DNA from: Gammaproteobacteria bacterium
Lineage (GTDB): Bacteria > Pseudomonadota > Gammaproteobacteria > Pseudomonadales > Azotimanducaceae
DNA: 45,207 bases
Direction of reading: 5' to 3'
Assembly (NCBI GenBank): GCA_009843635.1
Contig: VYDB01000066.1
Location: forward strand, 1-45,207
Each line of letters starts with the position of its first letter. The first letter of the stretch is position 1. The notes beneath the pieces were generated by a model. That model was not told the origin of the DNA and made no database searches. It saw only the letters and a program-made list of their open reading frames with translations. Positions 16,080-24,327 of this stretch are shown piece after piece. Position numbers and translations under genes: made by a program.

Positions 16080-17360
16080 ATGGCCAAGCCCATTCGCATC
16101 ACCGACCTCGGTGCGCCGCAGTACACCGACGAACAACGCGCCCTGCTGGCGTTTGGCGAGACGCTCAACGTCACCCTCGACGCCAGCGAAATCCTCAACG
16201 AGGCCAGCACCGCCCTGTCCCTCGATGATTTTGGACCCACCGACTTCCGCGAACGGCTGGCGCTGCTGAGTGATGAATGGGAAAGCGACGCCGAACTCAA
16301 CAACCTGGGCCGGCTGAACCTGCGCAACAAGTTGCTGCTGTTCGCCAAGAACCGGCTGCTGATCCAGGATGCGTTGAATCGGCACCCCGAGATTCACCGC
16401 GTCACCATCCGCCAGCCGGTCATCGTCGCCGGCCTGCCGCGCTCCGGCACCACGCACCTGCTCAACCTGATGGCTGCCGATGGGCGATTTCGCGCACTGC
16501 CGTTGTGGGAGGCCTACGAACCGGTCCCGACCCCAGGGGAGGCGCCAACCGCCGATGGGGCCGATCCGCGCTACGTCCGCTGCGCCGCCGAGTGGGAGAT
16601 GATGCAGCGCATGGCGCCGCTGATCGCCGCCATGCACCCCATGAACCCGGATCACATCCACGAGGAGTTGGAGCTGATGGGGCCGGATTTCGCATCCTAC
16701 AACTTCGAGTGGCTCAGCCCGAGCCCCCGTTGGCGGGACCACTACTATGCCACCGATCAACGGCCCCACTACGAATACATGAAAACCGTGCTGAAGCTGC
16801 TCACTTGGCAGGACGGCGATGATGGCAGCGACACCCGCTGGGTGCTGAAGTGCCCGCAGCACCTGGAGCAGTTGCCGGTGCTGCGCAGCGTCTTTCCCGA
16901 CGCCACCCTCGCTGTCACGCATCGCGATCCGGTGGCGGTGATTCAGTCCGCCGCAACCATGATCGCCTACGGCCAGCGCATGACGCGAACCCGGGTGGAT
17001 CTCGGCTCCGTGATCGATTACTGGAGCGAGCGCATCGCCCACCTGCTTGAAGCCTGCGCCAAGAACCGGCACGTCTGGCCCGAGGCGCAGAGCATCGACG
17101 TGCCCTTCCATGAATTCATGGCCGACGACCTCGGCATGGTGCAACGCATTTACGCCAAGGCGGGCATGGCCATGACTCAGAACGCAAGCGCCCAGCTACG
17201 GGATTTCATACGCAGCCACCCGAGGGACAAGCACGGGCGCGTGATCTACGATCTCCAGCAGGACTTCGGCATCGATCCCAACCGGCTGCGGCAACGCTTC
17301 GAATTCTACTTCCGCCAGTTCCCTGTCCAAGCGGAAGGGCCAAGGTTCGCGGTGGCCTAG
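16080..17360 (+). CDS. sulfotransferase family protein
   Basis: 426-residue P-loop sulfotransferase-fold protein. The PAPS 5'-phosphosulfate loop is GLPRSGTTHLLNLMA, and the 3'-phosphate-binding segment is THRDPVAVIQS. The N-terminal 100 residues are helical (LNEASTALSLDDFG), as in the long bacterial subfamily that sits in hydrocarbon and steroid catabolic loci. It may transfer sulfate to a hydroxyl group, though some members may act otherwise. ATG at 16080 is chosen because GAGGG lies 5 nt upstream; an in-frame ATG at 16038 lies inside the operator-like repeat. It precedes two amidohydrolase genes on the same strand. Confidence 0.82.
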   Translation: MAKPIRITDLGAPQYTDEQRALLAFGETLNVTLDASEILNEASTALSLDDFGPTDFRERLALLSDEWESDAELNNLGRLNLRNKLLLFAKNRLLIQDALNRHPEIHRVTIRQPVIVAGLPRSGTTHLLNLMAADGRFRALPLWEAYEPVPTPGEAPTADGADPRYVRCAAEWEMMQRMAPLIAAMHPMNPDHIHEELELMGPDFASYNFEWLSPSPRWRDHYYATDQRPHYEYMKTVLKLLTWQDGDDGSDTRWVLKCPQHLEQLPVLRSVFPDATLAVTHRDPVAVIQSAATMIAYGQRMTRTRVDLGSVIDYWSERIAHLLEACAKNRHVWPEAQSIDVPFHEFMADDLGMVQRIYAKAGMAMTQNASAQLRDFIRSHPRDKHGRVIYDLQQDFGIDPNRLRQRFEFYFRQFPVQAEGPRFAVA

Positions 17361-17414
17361 GCGACCCTGCCCCGCTATGCTCACGCCCCGGAAAGCCGCC
17401 TTGAGGAAAACTGC

Positions 17415-18632
17415 GTGAGCAACGACCCCTATCTTCTGATCACTGCCGACACCCACGCCGGAGGCAGCCACGCGCAGTACCGCGAGTACCTGGACCCTGG
17501 CTACCGGGAGCGCTTCGACGAGTGGCGGGGCGGCTACCGCAATCCCTCCCAGGAGCACTACGGCAAGAAGAAGATGCGCAACTGGGACTACGAGATTCGC
17601 ACCCGCGACCAGAACAGCCAAGGCGTGGTCGGCGAGGTCGTCTTCCCGAACACGGTGCCGCCGTTCTACACCAAGAGCGTGGTCACCGCCCAGCCGCCAA
17701 CGCCGGACCGCTTTGAGACGGCCCTGGCCGGCATTCGCGCCCACAACCGCTGGCTGAAGGACTTCTGCGCGGAAGATCCCGACCGCCGGGCCGGCATCGG
17801 CCTGATCCTGCCGAACGACTTGGACGAAGCCATCAAAGACATCGAGTTCATCGCCGAGGCGGGGCTGCGCGGCGGCGTGCTGCTGCCGCTCATCCCGCCC
17901 GACTGCACTTGGCTGAAACCGCTCGACGACCCGGCTTGGGATCGGGTGCTGGCCGCCATCCAGGACCACGACCTAGTGATCAACCAGCACTCCGGGCAGG
18001 GTTCGCCGAACTACGGCGCAGGTCCCGTGCCGGAGGCGCTGTGGATTTCCGAGGTCACCTTCTACTGCCAAGCGGGATGGCGGCACCTGCTGATGAGCGG
18101 CGCCTACGAGAAGTTCCCCAAGCTCAAGTACATCCTCACCGAATCCGGCTGCGCCTGGGTGGGGCCGGCACTGCAGCAGCTCGACCGCATCCACATGGGC
18201 TTCAAGGCGGGCGCCATCGGCGAGATGGACTACGCCGGCATGGCGTGGGTGCTGAAGGATCGCCCCAGCGAGTACGCGGCGCGCAACTGCTACTACGGCG
18301 CGAGCTTCCCCAGCAACGCCGACTTGGAGGGCATCGACGCGGTTGGCGAGGACCGGGTGCTCTGGGGCAACGACTACCCCCACTTCGAGGGCACCTTCCC
18401 CTACAACCTGGAGTCGCTGCGCCTGACGTTCGGAGACCTGCCCGACGGGCGGCGCCGTAAGATCCTCGGCCTAAACGCCGCCGAACTCTACAACTTCGAC
18501 GTGCAAAAGCTGACGCCCCTCGCCCGGGAGTTCGGGCCGACGCCGGAGCAGGTGGAAACGCCGCTGCCGAGGGAGCAGATCCCCACCGATTCGATGTGCT
18601 ACCTGTTCACCAACGCGCTGTACGGAGCCTAG
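17415..18632 (+). CDS. amidohydrolase_2 family metal-dependent hydrolase/decarboxylase
   Basis: 405-residue ACMSD-like (amidohydrolase_2) TIM-barrel protein. Metal ligands appear intact: D12-T-H14 in TADTHAGG, H192 in NQHSGQG, and D320 in WGNDYPHFEGT. Family members are non-oxidative decarboxylases or C-C/C-N hydrolases acting on unsaturated or aromatic acids. GTG is chosen with GAGGA 7 nt upstream. Only 2 nt separate its stop from the next gene, a shorter relative that has lost the same metal ligands, so the two products may form a hetero-oligomer. Confidence 0.82.
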   Translation: MSNDPYLLITADTHAGGSHAQYREYLDPGYRERFDEWRGGYRNPSQEHYGKKKMRNWDYEIRTRDQNSQGVVGEVVFPNTVPPFYTKSVVTAQPPTPDRFETALAGIRAHNRWLKDFCAEDPDRRAGIGLILPNDLDEAIKDIEFIAEAGLRGGVLLPLIPPDCTWLKPLDDPAWDRVLAAIQDHDLVINQHSGQGSPNYGAGPVPEALWISEVTFYCQAGWRHLLMSGAYEKFPKLKYILTESGCAWVGPALQQLDRIHMGFKAGAIGEMDYAGMAWVLKDRPSEYAARNCYYGASFPSNADLEGIDAVGEDRVLWGNDYPHFEGTFPYNLESLRLTFGDLPDGRRRKILGLNAAELYNFDVQKLTPLAREFGPTPEQVETPLPREQIPTDSMCYLFTNALYGA

Positions 18633-18634
18633 CC

Positions 18635-19492
18635 GTGGCCATGCCGAGCGGCATCGGGATCATCGACACGATGATCGGGTTCCCGGCCGAGGACTTCAAG
18701 CAGTACGACTTCATCCGCGAGCAGTTGAAGGACGGCTCCAAGGACTTCGACTTCCCCGTGGAGTACATGTTCAAGCACGTCCCCAAGGCGCTGTACGGCG
18801 CTCCGGACCCCATCGCCATCACGCTGCACGAAATGGACCGCTTCGGCGTCGAGGTCGGCGTGGTCGGCGTGGGCAACGAGGTGAGCCGCCAAGCACTGAA
18901 GCAGCACCCGGACCGCTTTGTCGGGCAAGGATTCGTGGATCCGAACCGCGGCATGGACGGCATTCGCGACATGGTGCGCGAGCACGAGGAGCTCGGCGTG
19001 AGTTCCTTCACCGCCTTCAACGCCGGCTACAACCCACAAGTCGGCATCGCCGATCCGCTGATGTATCCCATCTACGCCAAGTGCGTGGAGCTCGGGGCGC
19101 CCATCTTCGTCTGCGCCGGCGTGCCGGGGCCGCGCTTTCCGATGTGGCCGCAGGAGGTGCGCCTGATCGACCAGGTGATGTACGACTTCCCGGAACTGGT
19201 GTTCGTCACCCGCCACGGCTGCGAGCCTTGGGAGGACCTGGCGGTCAAGCTCATGCTCAAGTGGCCGAACCTGTACTACTCCACCACCGCGTTCGCGCCG
19301 AAACACTATCCCCAAGCGATCATTGACTACGCCAACACCCGCGGGGCGGACAAGATCATCTACGGCGGCTACTTCCCGATGGGCCTCTCCCTGGAGCGCA
19401 TCATGACCGACATGCCCAATCTGCCCCTGAAGGACGAGGTGTGGCCAAAATTCCTGCGCGAGAACGCCAAAAAAGTTCTCAACCTTTCCTAG
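18635..19492 (+). CDS. amidohydrolase_2-like protein lacking metal ligands
   Basis: 285-residue amidohydrolase_2 homologue. The barrel is recognisable (VGVVGVGNEVSRQALKQHP, GQGFVDPN, and H194 in VTRHGCEPW), but the N-terminal D/HxH metal motif reads D11-T-M13-I-G15, and the late Asp of the usual G-x-D-x-P motif is Y246 in YGGYFP. Metal catalysis like that of its neighbour is therefore unlikely. GTG at 18635, with GGAG 7 nt upstream, is preferred; ATG at 18641 is possible. The 2-nt spacing to the intact homologue suggests a regulatory or structural subunit, or a metal-free activity. Confidence 0.75.
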   Translation: MAMPSGIGIIDTMIGFPAEDFKQYDFIREQLKDGSKDFDFPVEYMFKHVPKALYGAPDPIAITLHEMDRFGVEVGVVGVGNEVSRQALKQHPDRFVGQGFVDPNRGMDGIRDMVREHEELGVSSFTAFNAGYNPQVGIADPLMYPIYAKCVELGAPIFVCAGVPGPRFPMWPQEVRLIDQVMYDFPELVFVTRHGCEPWEDLAVKLMLKWPNLYYSTTAFAPKHYPQAIIDYANTRGADKIIYGGYFPMGLSLERIMTDMPNLPLKDEVWPKFLRENAKKVLNLS

Positions 19493-19551
19493 CGGATAGA
19501 CTCCCTCGAATCACCCAAGGCAAAACGCCAACCACCACAAGGAGCACGCTC

Positions 19552-20160
19552 ATGCTGACCCTGCACTTCGCCCCCAACTCGCGCGCCGGCCGCATCGTCT
19601 GGCTGCTCGAGGAACTGGGCCTCGACTACGAACTCAACCGCATGGATTTCCATCCCAAGGACCTAAAGTCCAACGAGCACCGCGCCCGGCATCCCTTGGG
19701 CCGCGTGCCGGTGCTCGATGATGGCGACGTGCGCATCTACGAGTCCGGCGCCATTGTCGAGTACATCGTCGCCCGGCACACGGACGGCGCCTTGAAGCCC
19801 GCCGTCGACTCGCCCTTGTTTCCCGCCTACCTGCAATGGTTCCACTACTGCGAGGGCATGGTGATGCCGCCGGTGAACACCATCGTGGTGCAGACCATCC
19901 TGCTGCCCCCGGAGCGCCAGAACAAGGAGGCCTTGGGGCAGGCCCAGCGTTTGCTGACCAAGGCGCTGGCGCCGGTTGATGAGCAACTTGAGGGCAAGGA
20001 CTACCTGATCGGCGACTTCTCCGCCGCCGACGTCATGCTCGGCCACGCCTGCTTCATGAGCCGCCGCCTAGGCTGCGTCACCGACGAGATGGCCCACCTG
20101 CACGCCTACATCGATCGCGTGGAGACCCGGCCCGCGTTCCAAAAGGCGATGAGTTCGTAG
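19552..20160 (+). CDS. glutathione S-transferase
   Basis: 202-residue GST with an N-terminal thioredoxin-like domain. It has the active-site region APNSRAGRIVWLLEEL, the cis-Pro motif GRVPVL, and the glutathione-binding IYESGAIVEYI. These are followed by an all-helical C-terminal domain ending in YIDRVETRPAFQKAM. The Ser in NSRAG is the likely thiol-activating residue. It conjugates or isomerises electrophiles with glutathione. ATG is chosen with AAGGAG 7 nt upstream. It lies 59 nt after the second amidohydrolase in the same direction, so it probably belongs to the same catabolic unit. Confidence 0.9.
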   Translation: MLTLHFAPNSRAGRIVWLLEELGLDYELNRMDFHPKDLKSNEHRARHPLGRVPVLDDGDVRIYESGAIVEYIVARHTDGALKPAVDSPLFPAYLQWFHYCEGMVMPPVNTIVVQTILLPPERQNKEALGQAQRLLTKALAPVDEQLEGKDYLIGDFSAADVMLGHACFMSRRLGCVTDEMAHLHAYIDRVETRPAFQKAMSS

Positions 20161-20161
20161 G

Positions 20162-20557
20162 TCACGGAGTCAGGCGGTAGGTCATCCGCGCCGCCGCCAC
20201 TTCCTCGCCGTCCTCGTTGCGCACCGTGACGTCGCCGACGCAGACGGAGCCGCCCCGGCGGCGCACCTTGGCTTCGGCGATTAGATCCGTGTCCACAGCC
20301 AGCTTGAGGAAGTGGACGGTGAAGTCCACCGTTGCGTCCCATGCGCCTTCCGTGAGGGCGGGATGGGACCAGAAGGCCGCCGTCGCCGCGACGTCGATCA
20401 GGGCGCTGATGGCCCCGCCGTGTATGCGGGCCACGCCCAGCGCTTCCCGGTACGGCAGCCGAACGGTCGCCTGATCCTGGGCGCTGTGCATCAACTGCAC
20501 GCCTAGCACGGACGAGAAGCCGTCGTTAACGACGGCCTGCGCATGGTCGAAGGACAC
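20162..20557 (-). CDS. PaaI-type hotdog thioesterase
   Basis: 131-residue hotdog-fold protein with the PaaI/YbgC-like motif RIHGGAISALIDVAATAA (HGG near the start of the central helix) and strand DATVDFTVHFLK. It probably hydrolyses acyl-CoA thioesters. The GTG start at 20557 shares one base with the TAG stop of the cyclophilin gene, which fixes the start; an upstream TTG would lie inside that gene. It is convergent with the GST gene, one base apart. Confidence 0.8.
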   Translation of the reverse strand: MSFDHAQAVVNDGFSSVLGVQLMHSAQDQATVRLPYREALGVARIHGGAISALIDVAATAAFWSHPALTEGAWDATVDFTVHFLKLAVDTDLIAEAKVRRRGGSVCVGDVTVRNEDGEEVAAARMTYRLTP

Positions 20558-21060
20558 TAGCGGTCCAAGGCCGCGTTCCAAGCCGCAACGCGATCCTCGA
20601 AGGCGTCGAGCAGCGAATCGACCTCGCCCAGAATCTCGATGCCGTCAATCGAATCACCTTGCGCGATGCCGTCCACAACTGCCTGGTCGTTGCCGTCAAT
20701 CACCTCGCCAAAGATCGTGTGGGCGTCGTCCAGCCAGGCGGTCGGCACGTGGGTGATGAAGAACTGCGAGCCGTTGGTGCCCGGCCCGGCGTTGGCCATC
20801 GACAGCCGTCCGGGGCGGTCGTGGCGCAACTCGTCGCTGAATTCGTCCTCGAACTGATAGCCGGGCCCGCCCCGTCCCGACCCCTGGGGACAGCCGCCCT
20901 GGATCATGAACTGGTCAATCACGCGATGGAACTTGAGCCCGTCATAGAAGCCCCGGCGGCTGAGGTTGACGAAGTTGGCGACCGTCACCGGCGCCTGTTC
21001 GGGAAACAGCCGCAAGCGGATGGCGCCCTTGCTGGTGGCGATGGTGACTTGAATGGACAT
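20557..21060 (-). CDS. cyclophilin-type peptidyl-prolyl cis-trans isomerase
   Basis: 167-residue cytoplasmic cyclophilin. It shows the family core [20 protein letters not shown], then [27 protein letters not shown], and [12 protein letters not shown]; the catalytic Arg is the one in FHRVI. The C-terminal 30 residues ([16 protein letters not shown]) form a short helical extension. ATG at 21060 has GGAGG 7 nt upstream. It is first in a two-gene transcript with the thioesterase and divergent from the Rieske oxygenase gene. Confidence 0.92.
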   Translation of the reverse strand: MSIQVTIATSKGAIRLRLFPEQAPVTVANFVNLSRRGFYDGLKFHRVIDQFMIQGGCPQGSGRGGPGYQFEDEFSDELRHDRPGRLSMANAGPGTNGSQFFITHVPTAWLDDAHTIFGEVIDGNDQAVVDGIAQGDSIDGIEILGEVDSLLDAFEDRVAAWNAALDR

Positions 21061-21081
21061 AAGCGATCCTCCGGGCTTGTC

Positions 21082-21100
21082 GGACGGTGAGTGGACGGTG
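21082..21100. repeat. direct repeat GGACGGTG x2, 11-nt period
   Basis: Two copies of GGACGGTG (21082-21089 and 21093-21100), about one helical turn apart, in the 123-nt divergent gap between the cyclophilin and Rieske genes. This could be an activator-type site; chance is possible in GC-rich DNA. An AATAAT -10-like box for the Rieske gene lies at 21138-21143. Confidence 0.3.
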
Positions 21101-21183
21101 GGAAAGCGCCATCCTGCCTCTTTGGCCAGATATCTGCAATAATCGCCGTTCGCATCGCCCGGGACCGAGGAAAGGAGGCCACC

Positions 21184-22383
21184 ATGAGCCGTGCCCAACT
21201 GATCGAAATGGCTGAGCACAACCTCAAGTACGCTCAGACGGGAACCATTGAGCAGGCCGAAGCCATCCTCAAGGTGCCCGCCGACCACTACTACGATGAA
21301 GGCCGTTGGCGGCTGGAAATGGAACGGGTGTTCAAGCGGATGCCGCTGATGCTGGCCGCCAGCGCCGAAATTCCCAACCCAGGGGACTACAAGGCCATGG
21401 ACGCGGTGGACACCCCCGTGCTCATCAGCCGAGGCGGCGACGGCCAGGTGCGCGCCTTCATCAACATGTGCCGCCACCGGGGCTCGCAGATCATGAAGGC
21501 CGGCACTGGCAACGCCAAGCGCTTCACCTGCCCCTACCACGCTTGGTCCTACGACCAGAGCGGTGCCCTCATCGGCGTGTACTCGGAACAGGATTTCGGC
21601 GAGGTGGATCGTTCCTGCAACAGCCTGGTCGAGTTGCCGGCGGCGGAGCGGGCGGGCCTGATCTGGGTGATGATCAATCCCAACGCCAGCCTCGACATCG
21701 ACACCTTCCTGTCCGGCTACGACGCAGTCCTCGACCACTTCGATTTCGCCAACTGGCACTTCTTCGAGAGCCGCACCCTCATGGGCCCCAATTGGAAGGT
21801 GGCCTACGACGGCTACCTGGACCTTTACCACCTGCCCATCCTGCACAAGGACACCTTCGGCAGCCAGTTCCCCAACCAAGCGCTCTACTACGCCTGGGGG
21901 CCGCACCAGCGGGTCAGTTCGCCGGACCCATCGCTCGGCGAGTACGAGAACCTGTCCAAAGCCAGCGACGCCCACCTGATGGCCGGGGTCTGGACCATCT
22001 TTCCCCACGTCTCCATTGCCGGCTTCGATGGCGGCGGCCGGGGCGTGATGATTTCCCAGCTCTTCCCCGGCGAGACGCCGCTTCAGTCCTACACCGTGCA
22101 GAACTACCTGATGGAAAAGCCGCCGGCGGACGAGGAGACGGCCCAAGCCGCCCACGAGCAATTCAAGTTCCTCGAATACGTGGTGCAGGAGGAAGACTAC
22201 GCCACCGGCCTGCGCCAGCAGAAGGCGCTGTTGACCGGCGCCATGCCCCACGTCCAATTCGGGCGCAACGAGGGCGGCGGACAGCGTTTCCACGCTTGGG
22301 TGGATCGGCTGCTGGAAACCGACGACCAAGCCCTGCCCGCCCTCTTCCAGAACGGCCACGCAAACAACGGAGCCCGCCAATGA
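21184..22383 (+). CDS. Rieske non-heme iron oxygenase, alpha subunit
   Basis: 399-residue aromatic-ring-hydroxylating-type oxygenase. The Rieske [2Fe-2S] ligands are C96-x-H98 and C116-x2-H119 (MCRHRG, CPYHAW). The mononuclear iron site includes H216 and H221 in [10 protein letters not shown]. It needs electrons from a ferredoxin and reductase, which are not adjacent. Expected reactions are ring dihydroxylation, O- or N-demethylation, or hydroxylation of a polycyclic compound. The ATG has GAAAGGAGG upstream, a strong site. Its stop overlaps the next ATG by 4 nt (ATGA), so it is coupled to the DUF3604 lipoprotein. Confidence 0.9.
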   Translation: MSRAQLIEMAEHNLKYAQTGTIEQAEAILKVPADHYYDEGRWRLEMERVFKRMPLMLAASAEIPNPGDYKAMDAVDTPVLISRGGDGQVRAFINMCRHRGSQIMKAGTGNAKRFTCPYHAWSYDQSGALIGVYSEQDFGEVDRSCNSLVELPAAERAGLIWVMINPNASLDIDTFLSGYDAVLDHFDFANWHFFESRTLMGPNWKVAYDGYLDLYHLPILHKDTFGSQFPNQALYYAWGPHQRVSSPDPSLGEYENLSKASDAHLMAGVWTIFPHVSIAGFDGGGRGVMISQLFPGETPLQSYTVQNYLMEKPPADEETAQAAHEQFKFLEYVVQEEDYATGLRQQKALLTGAMPHVQFGRNEGGGQRFHAWVDRLLETDDQALPALFQNGHANNGARQ

Positions 22384-24314
22384 ACGCACTGAAGACAGCC
22401 CTGATCCTCGTCATCGCCACCACCCTAGCCGCCTGCAGCCAACCGGAGGAGCCGCCAGAAGCACCGGCGGCGGAGGAAGCCGCAATGCCAGCCGCCCCGC
22501 CCCCGATCGAGTCGAATCCCAACCGCAACCCCTACTTCGGCGACCTGCACGTGCACACCGTTTACTCCTTCGATGCGTTCCTGTTCGGCACCCGGGCCAC
22601 CCCGGACGACGCCTACGCCTTCGCCAAGGGCGGCGCGCTGACCCACGCCGCGGGCTTGGAAATGCAGATGAAAAAGCCGCTGGACTTCCAAGCCGTGACC
22701 GACCACGCCACCTACCTGGGCATGCTGCCGGTGATGTTTGACGAGTCCACGGAATTGGGCCAATTGCCGGTTTCTGCCGAACTGCGCGCCGCCGAAACGC
22801 CGGAGGAGATCGGCGAAGCCTTCGAATCCATGCTGCCGCGCATCGGCGGCACCTTGGAGGAGCCCGACGACATGCTGGACCTGGACGTGGTGGGCAGCGC
22901 TTGGGGCAAGATCATCGAGTCCGCCGAACGCAACAACGCGCCGGGGGAGTTCACTGCCTTCATCGGCTATGAGTACACCACCTCCGGCCCGGACTTCGAG
23001 AACCTGCACCGCAACGTCATCTTCCGCGGCAGCGAGGCGCCCGACATCCCCTTCAGCCGGCTGGACTCCCTCAATCCCGAGGACGCCTGGGACTGGATGG
23101 ACGGCCTGCGCGACCGGGGCATCGAAGCCTTGGCCATTCCGCACAACTCAAACGGCTCCAACGGCTGGATGTTCGAAAAGACCAACCAAGCGGGCGAACC
23201 CATCGACGCCGCCTATGCCGAACAGCGCATGCGCAACGAACCGCTGGTGGAGATCACCCAAGTCAAGGGCACCTCGGACACCCATCCACTGCTCTCGCCC
23301 AACGACGAATGGGCCGATTTCGAGATCATGCCGATCCGGGTGGCCAGCCCCTTGGAGAGCCAGCCGCAAGGCAGCTACGTGCGTGAGGCTTGGCTGAACG
23401 GCCTGGCGATGGAGGATGCAGAGGGCGTGAACCCCTACCGCTTCGGGGTAATCGGCTCTTCCGACACCCACAACGCCGCCGGCTCCTTCGAAGAGGACAA
23501 CTACTGGAGCAAGACCGGGCTACTCGACGCCACGCCGGAAATGCGCGGCTCCGTGCCCTTGGACGAGGGAGAGGTCGGCAGTTCCTCCATCTTCGGCGGC
23601 GGCTCCACCGACGAAGAGCCCGTCGGGGACGGCCCCCGCTACTCCGATGGCCCGGCCCAATACTGGGGCGCTTCCGGTCTTGCCGCAGTTTGGGCGGAGA
23701 GCAACACCCGCGAAGCCATCTACGACGCCTTCCGGCGCAAGGAGACCTTCGCCACCAGCGGCCCGCACATTCCGGTGCGGTTTTTCGCTGGCTACGGCAT
23801 CGATGCCGCCCTGCTCGAAGCGGAGGACGTCATCGCTGCCGCCTACGCCGCCGGGGTGCCCATGGGCGGCGACCTGATCGCTGACGGCGAAGCCACCCCA
23901 GGCTTCTTCGTTTGGGCCATGCGCGACAGCGACACGGCCCCCCTGCAGCGCCTGCAAGTGATCAAGGGCTGGGTGGAGGATGGCCAACCCAACGAACGGG
24001 TCTTCGACGTAGCCTGCTCCGACGGCGGCGCGGTTGACCCCGAAACCCACCGCTGCCCCGACAACGGCGCGGCAGTGGACTTGGCCACCTGCGCCATCAG
24101 CGACGACAAGGGCGCGGCGGAGCTCTCGGCGGTCTGGCAGGATCCCACGTTCACCCCCGGCCAGCGGGCGTTCTACTACGTCCGCGCCCTGGAAAACCCC
24201 AAGTGCCGCTGGTCCACTTGGGACGCCATTCGCACGGGTGTGGCACCGCGGGAGGACATGCACGCCACCATCCAGGACCGAGCCTGGTCGTCGCCGATCT
24301 GGTACATGCCGTAG
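22380..24314 (+). CDS. DUF3604 lipoprotein (PHP-like metal hydrolase)
   Basis: 644 residues with a lipoprotein signal (lipobox LAAC, Cys at residue 19) and a Pro/Ala/Glu-rich linker, then a DUF3604 domain. Likely metal ligands occur in PHP-like order: [46 protein letters not shown] and [11 protein letters not shown]. The Cys pattern near the C-terminus ([20 protein letters not shown]) may form disulfides. The function of DUF3604 is not established. The start overlaps the Rieske stop, and an acylase lipoprotein follows 13 nt later, so it is part of a mixed cytosolic and envelope operon. Confidence 0.87.
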   Translation: MNALKTALILVIATTLAACSQPEEPPEAPAAEEAAMPAAPPPIESNPNRNPYFGDLHVHTVYSFDAFLFGTRATPDDAYAFAKGGALTHAAGLEMQMKKPLDFQAVTDHATYLGMLPVMFDESTELGQLPVSAELRAAETPEEIGEAFESMLPRIGGTLEEPDDMLDLDVVGSAWGKIIESAERNNAPGEFTAFIGYEYTTSGPDFENLHRNVIFRGSEAPDIPFSRLDSLNPEDAWDWMDGLRDRGIEALAIPHNSNGSNGWMFEKTNQAGEPIDAAYAEQRMRNEPLVEITQVKGTSDTHPLLSPNDEWADFEIMPIRVASPLESQPQGSYVREAWLNGLAMEDAEGVNPYRFGVIGSSDTHNAAGSFEEDNYWSKTGLLDATPEMRGSVPLDEGEVGSSSIFGGGSTDEEPVGDGPRYSDGPAQYWGASGLAAVWAESNTREAIYDAFRRKETFATSGPHIPVRFFAGYGIDAALLEAEDVIAAAYAAGVPMGGDLIADGEATPGFFVWAMRDSDTAPLQRLQVIKGWVEDGQPNERVFDVACSDGGAVDPETHRCPDNGAAVDLATCAISDDKGAAELSAVWQDPTFTPGQRAFYYVRALENPKCRWSTWDAIRTGVAPREDMHATIQDRAWSSPIWYMP

Positions 24315-24327
24315 TCAAGGGGATCGA

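Noticed and set aside
21306-22379. 358-codon extension in front of the DUF3604 gene
   Set aside because: It is an out-of-frame reading of the Rieske gene; the true start has a signal peptide and an ATGA overlap.
21061-22389. Long N-terminal extension of the cyclophilin frame antisense to the Rieske gene
   Set aside because: Only the part after ATG 21060 has cyclophilin motifs and a ribosome site; the rest is antisense to a well supported gene.
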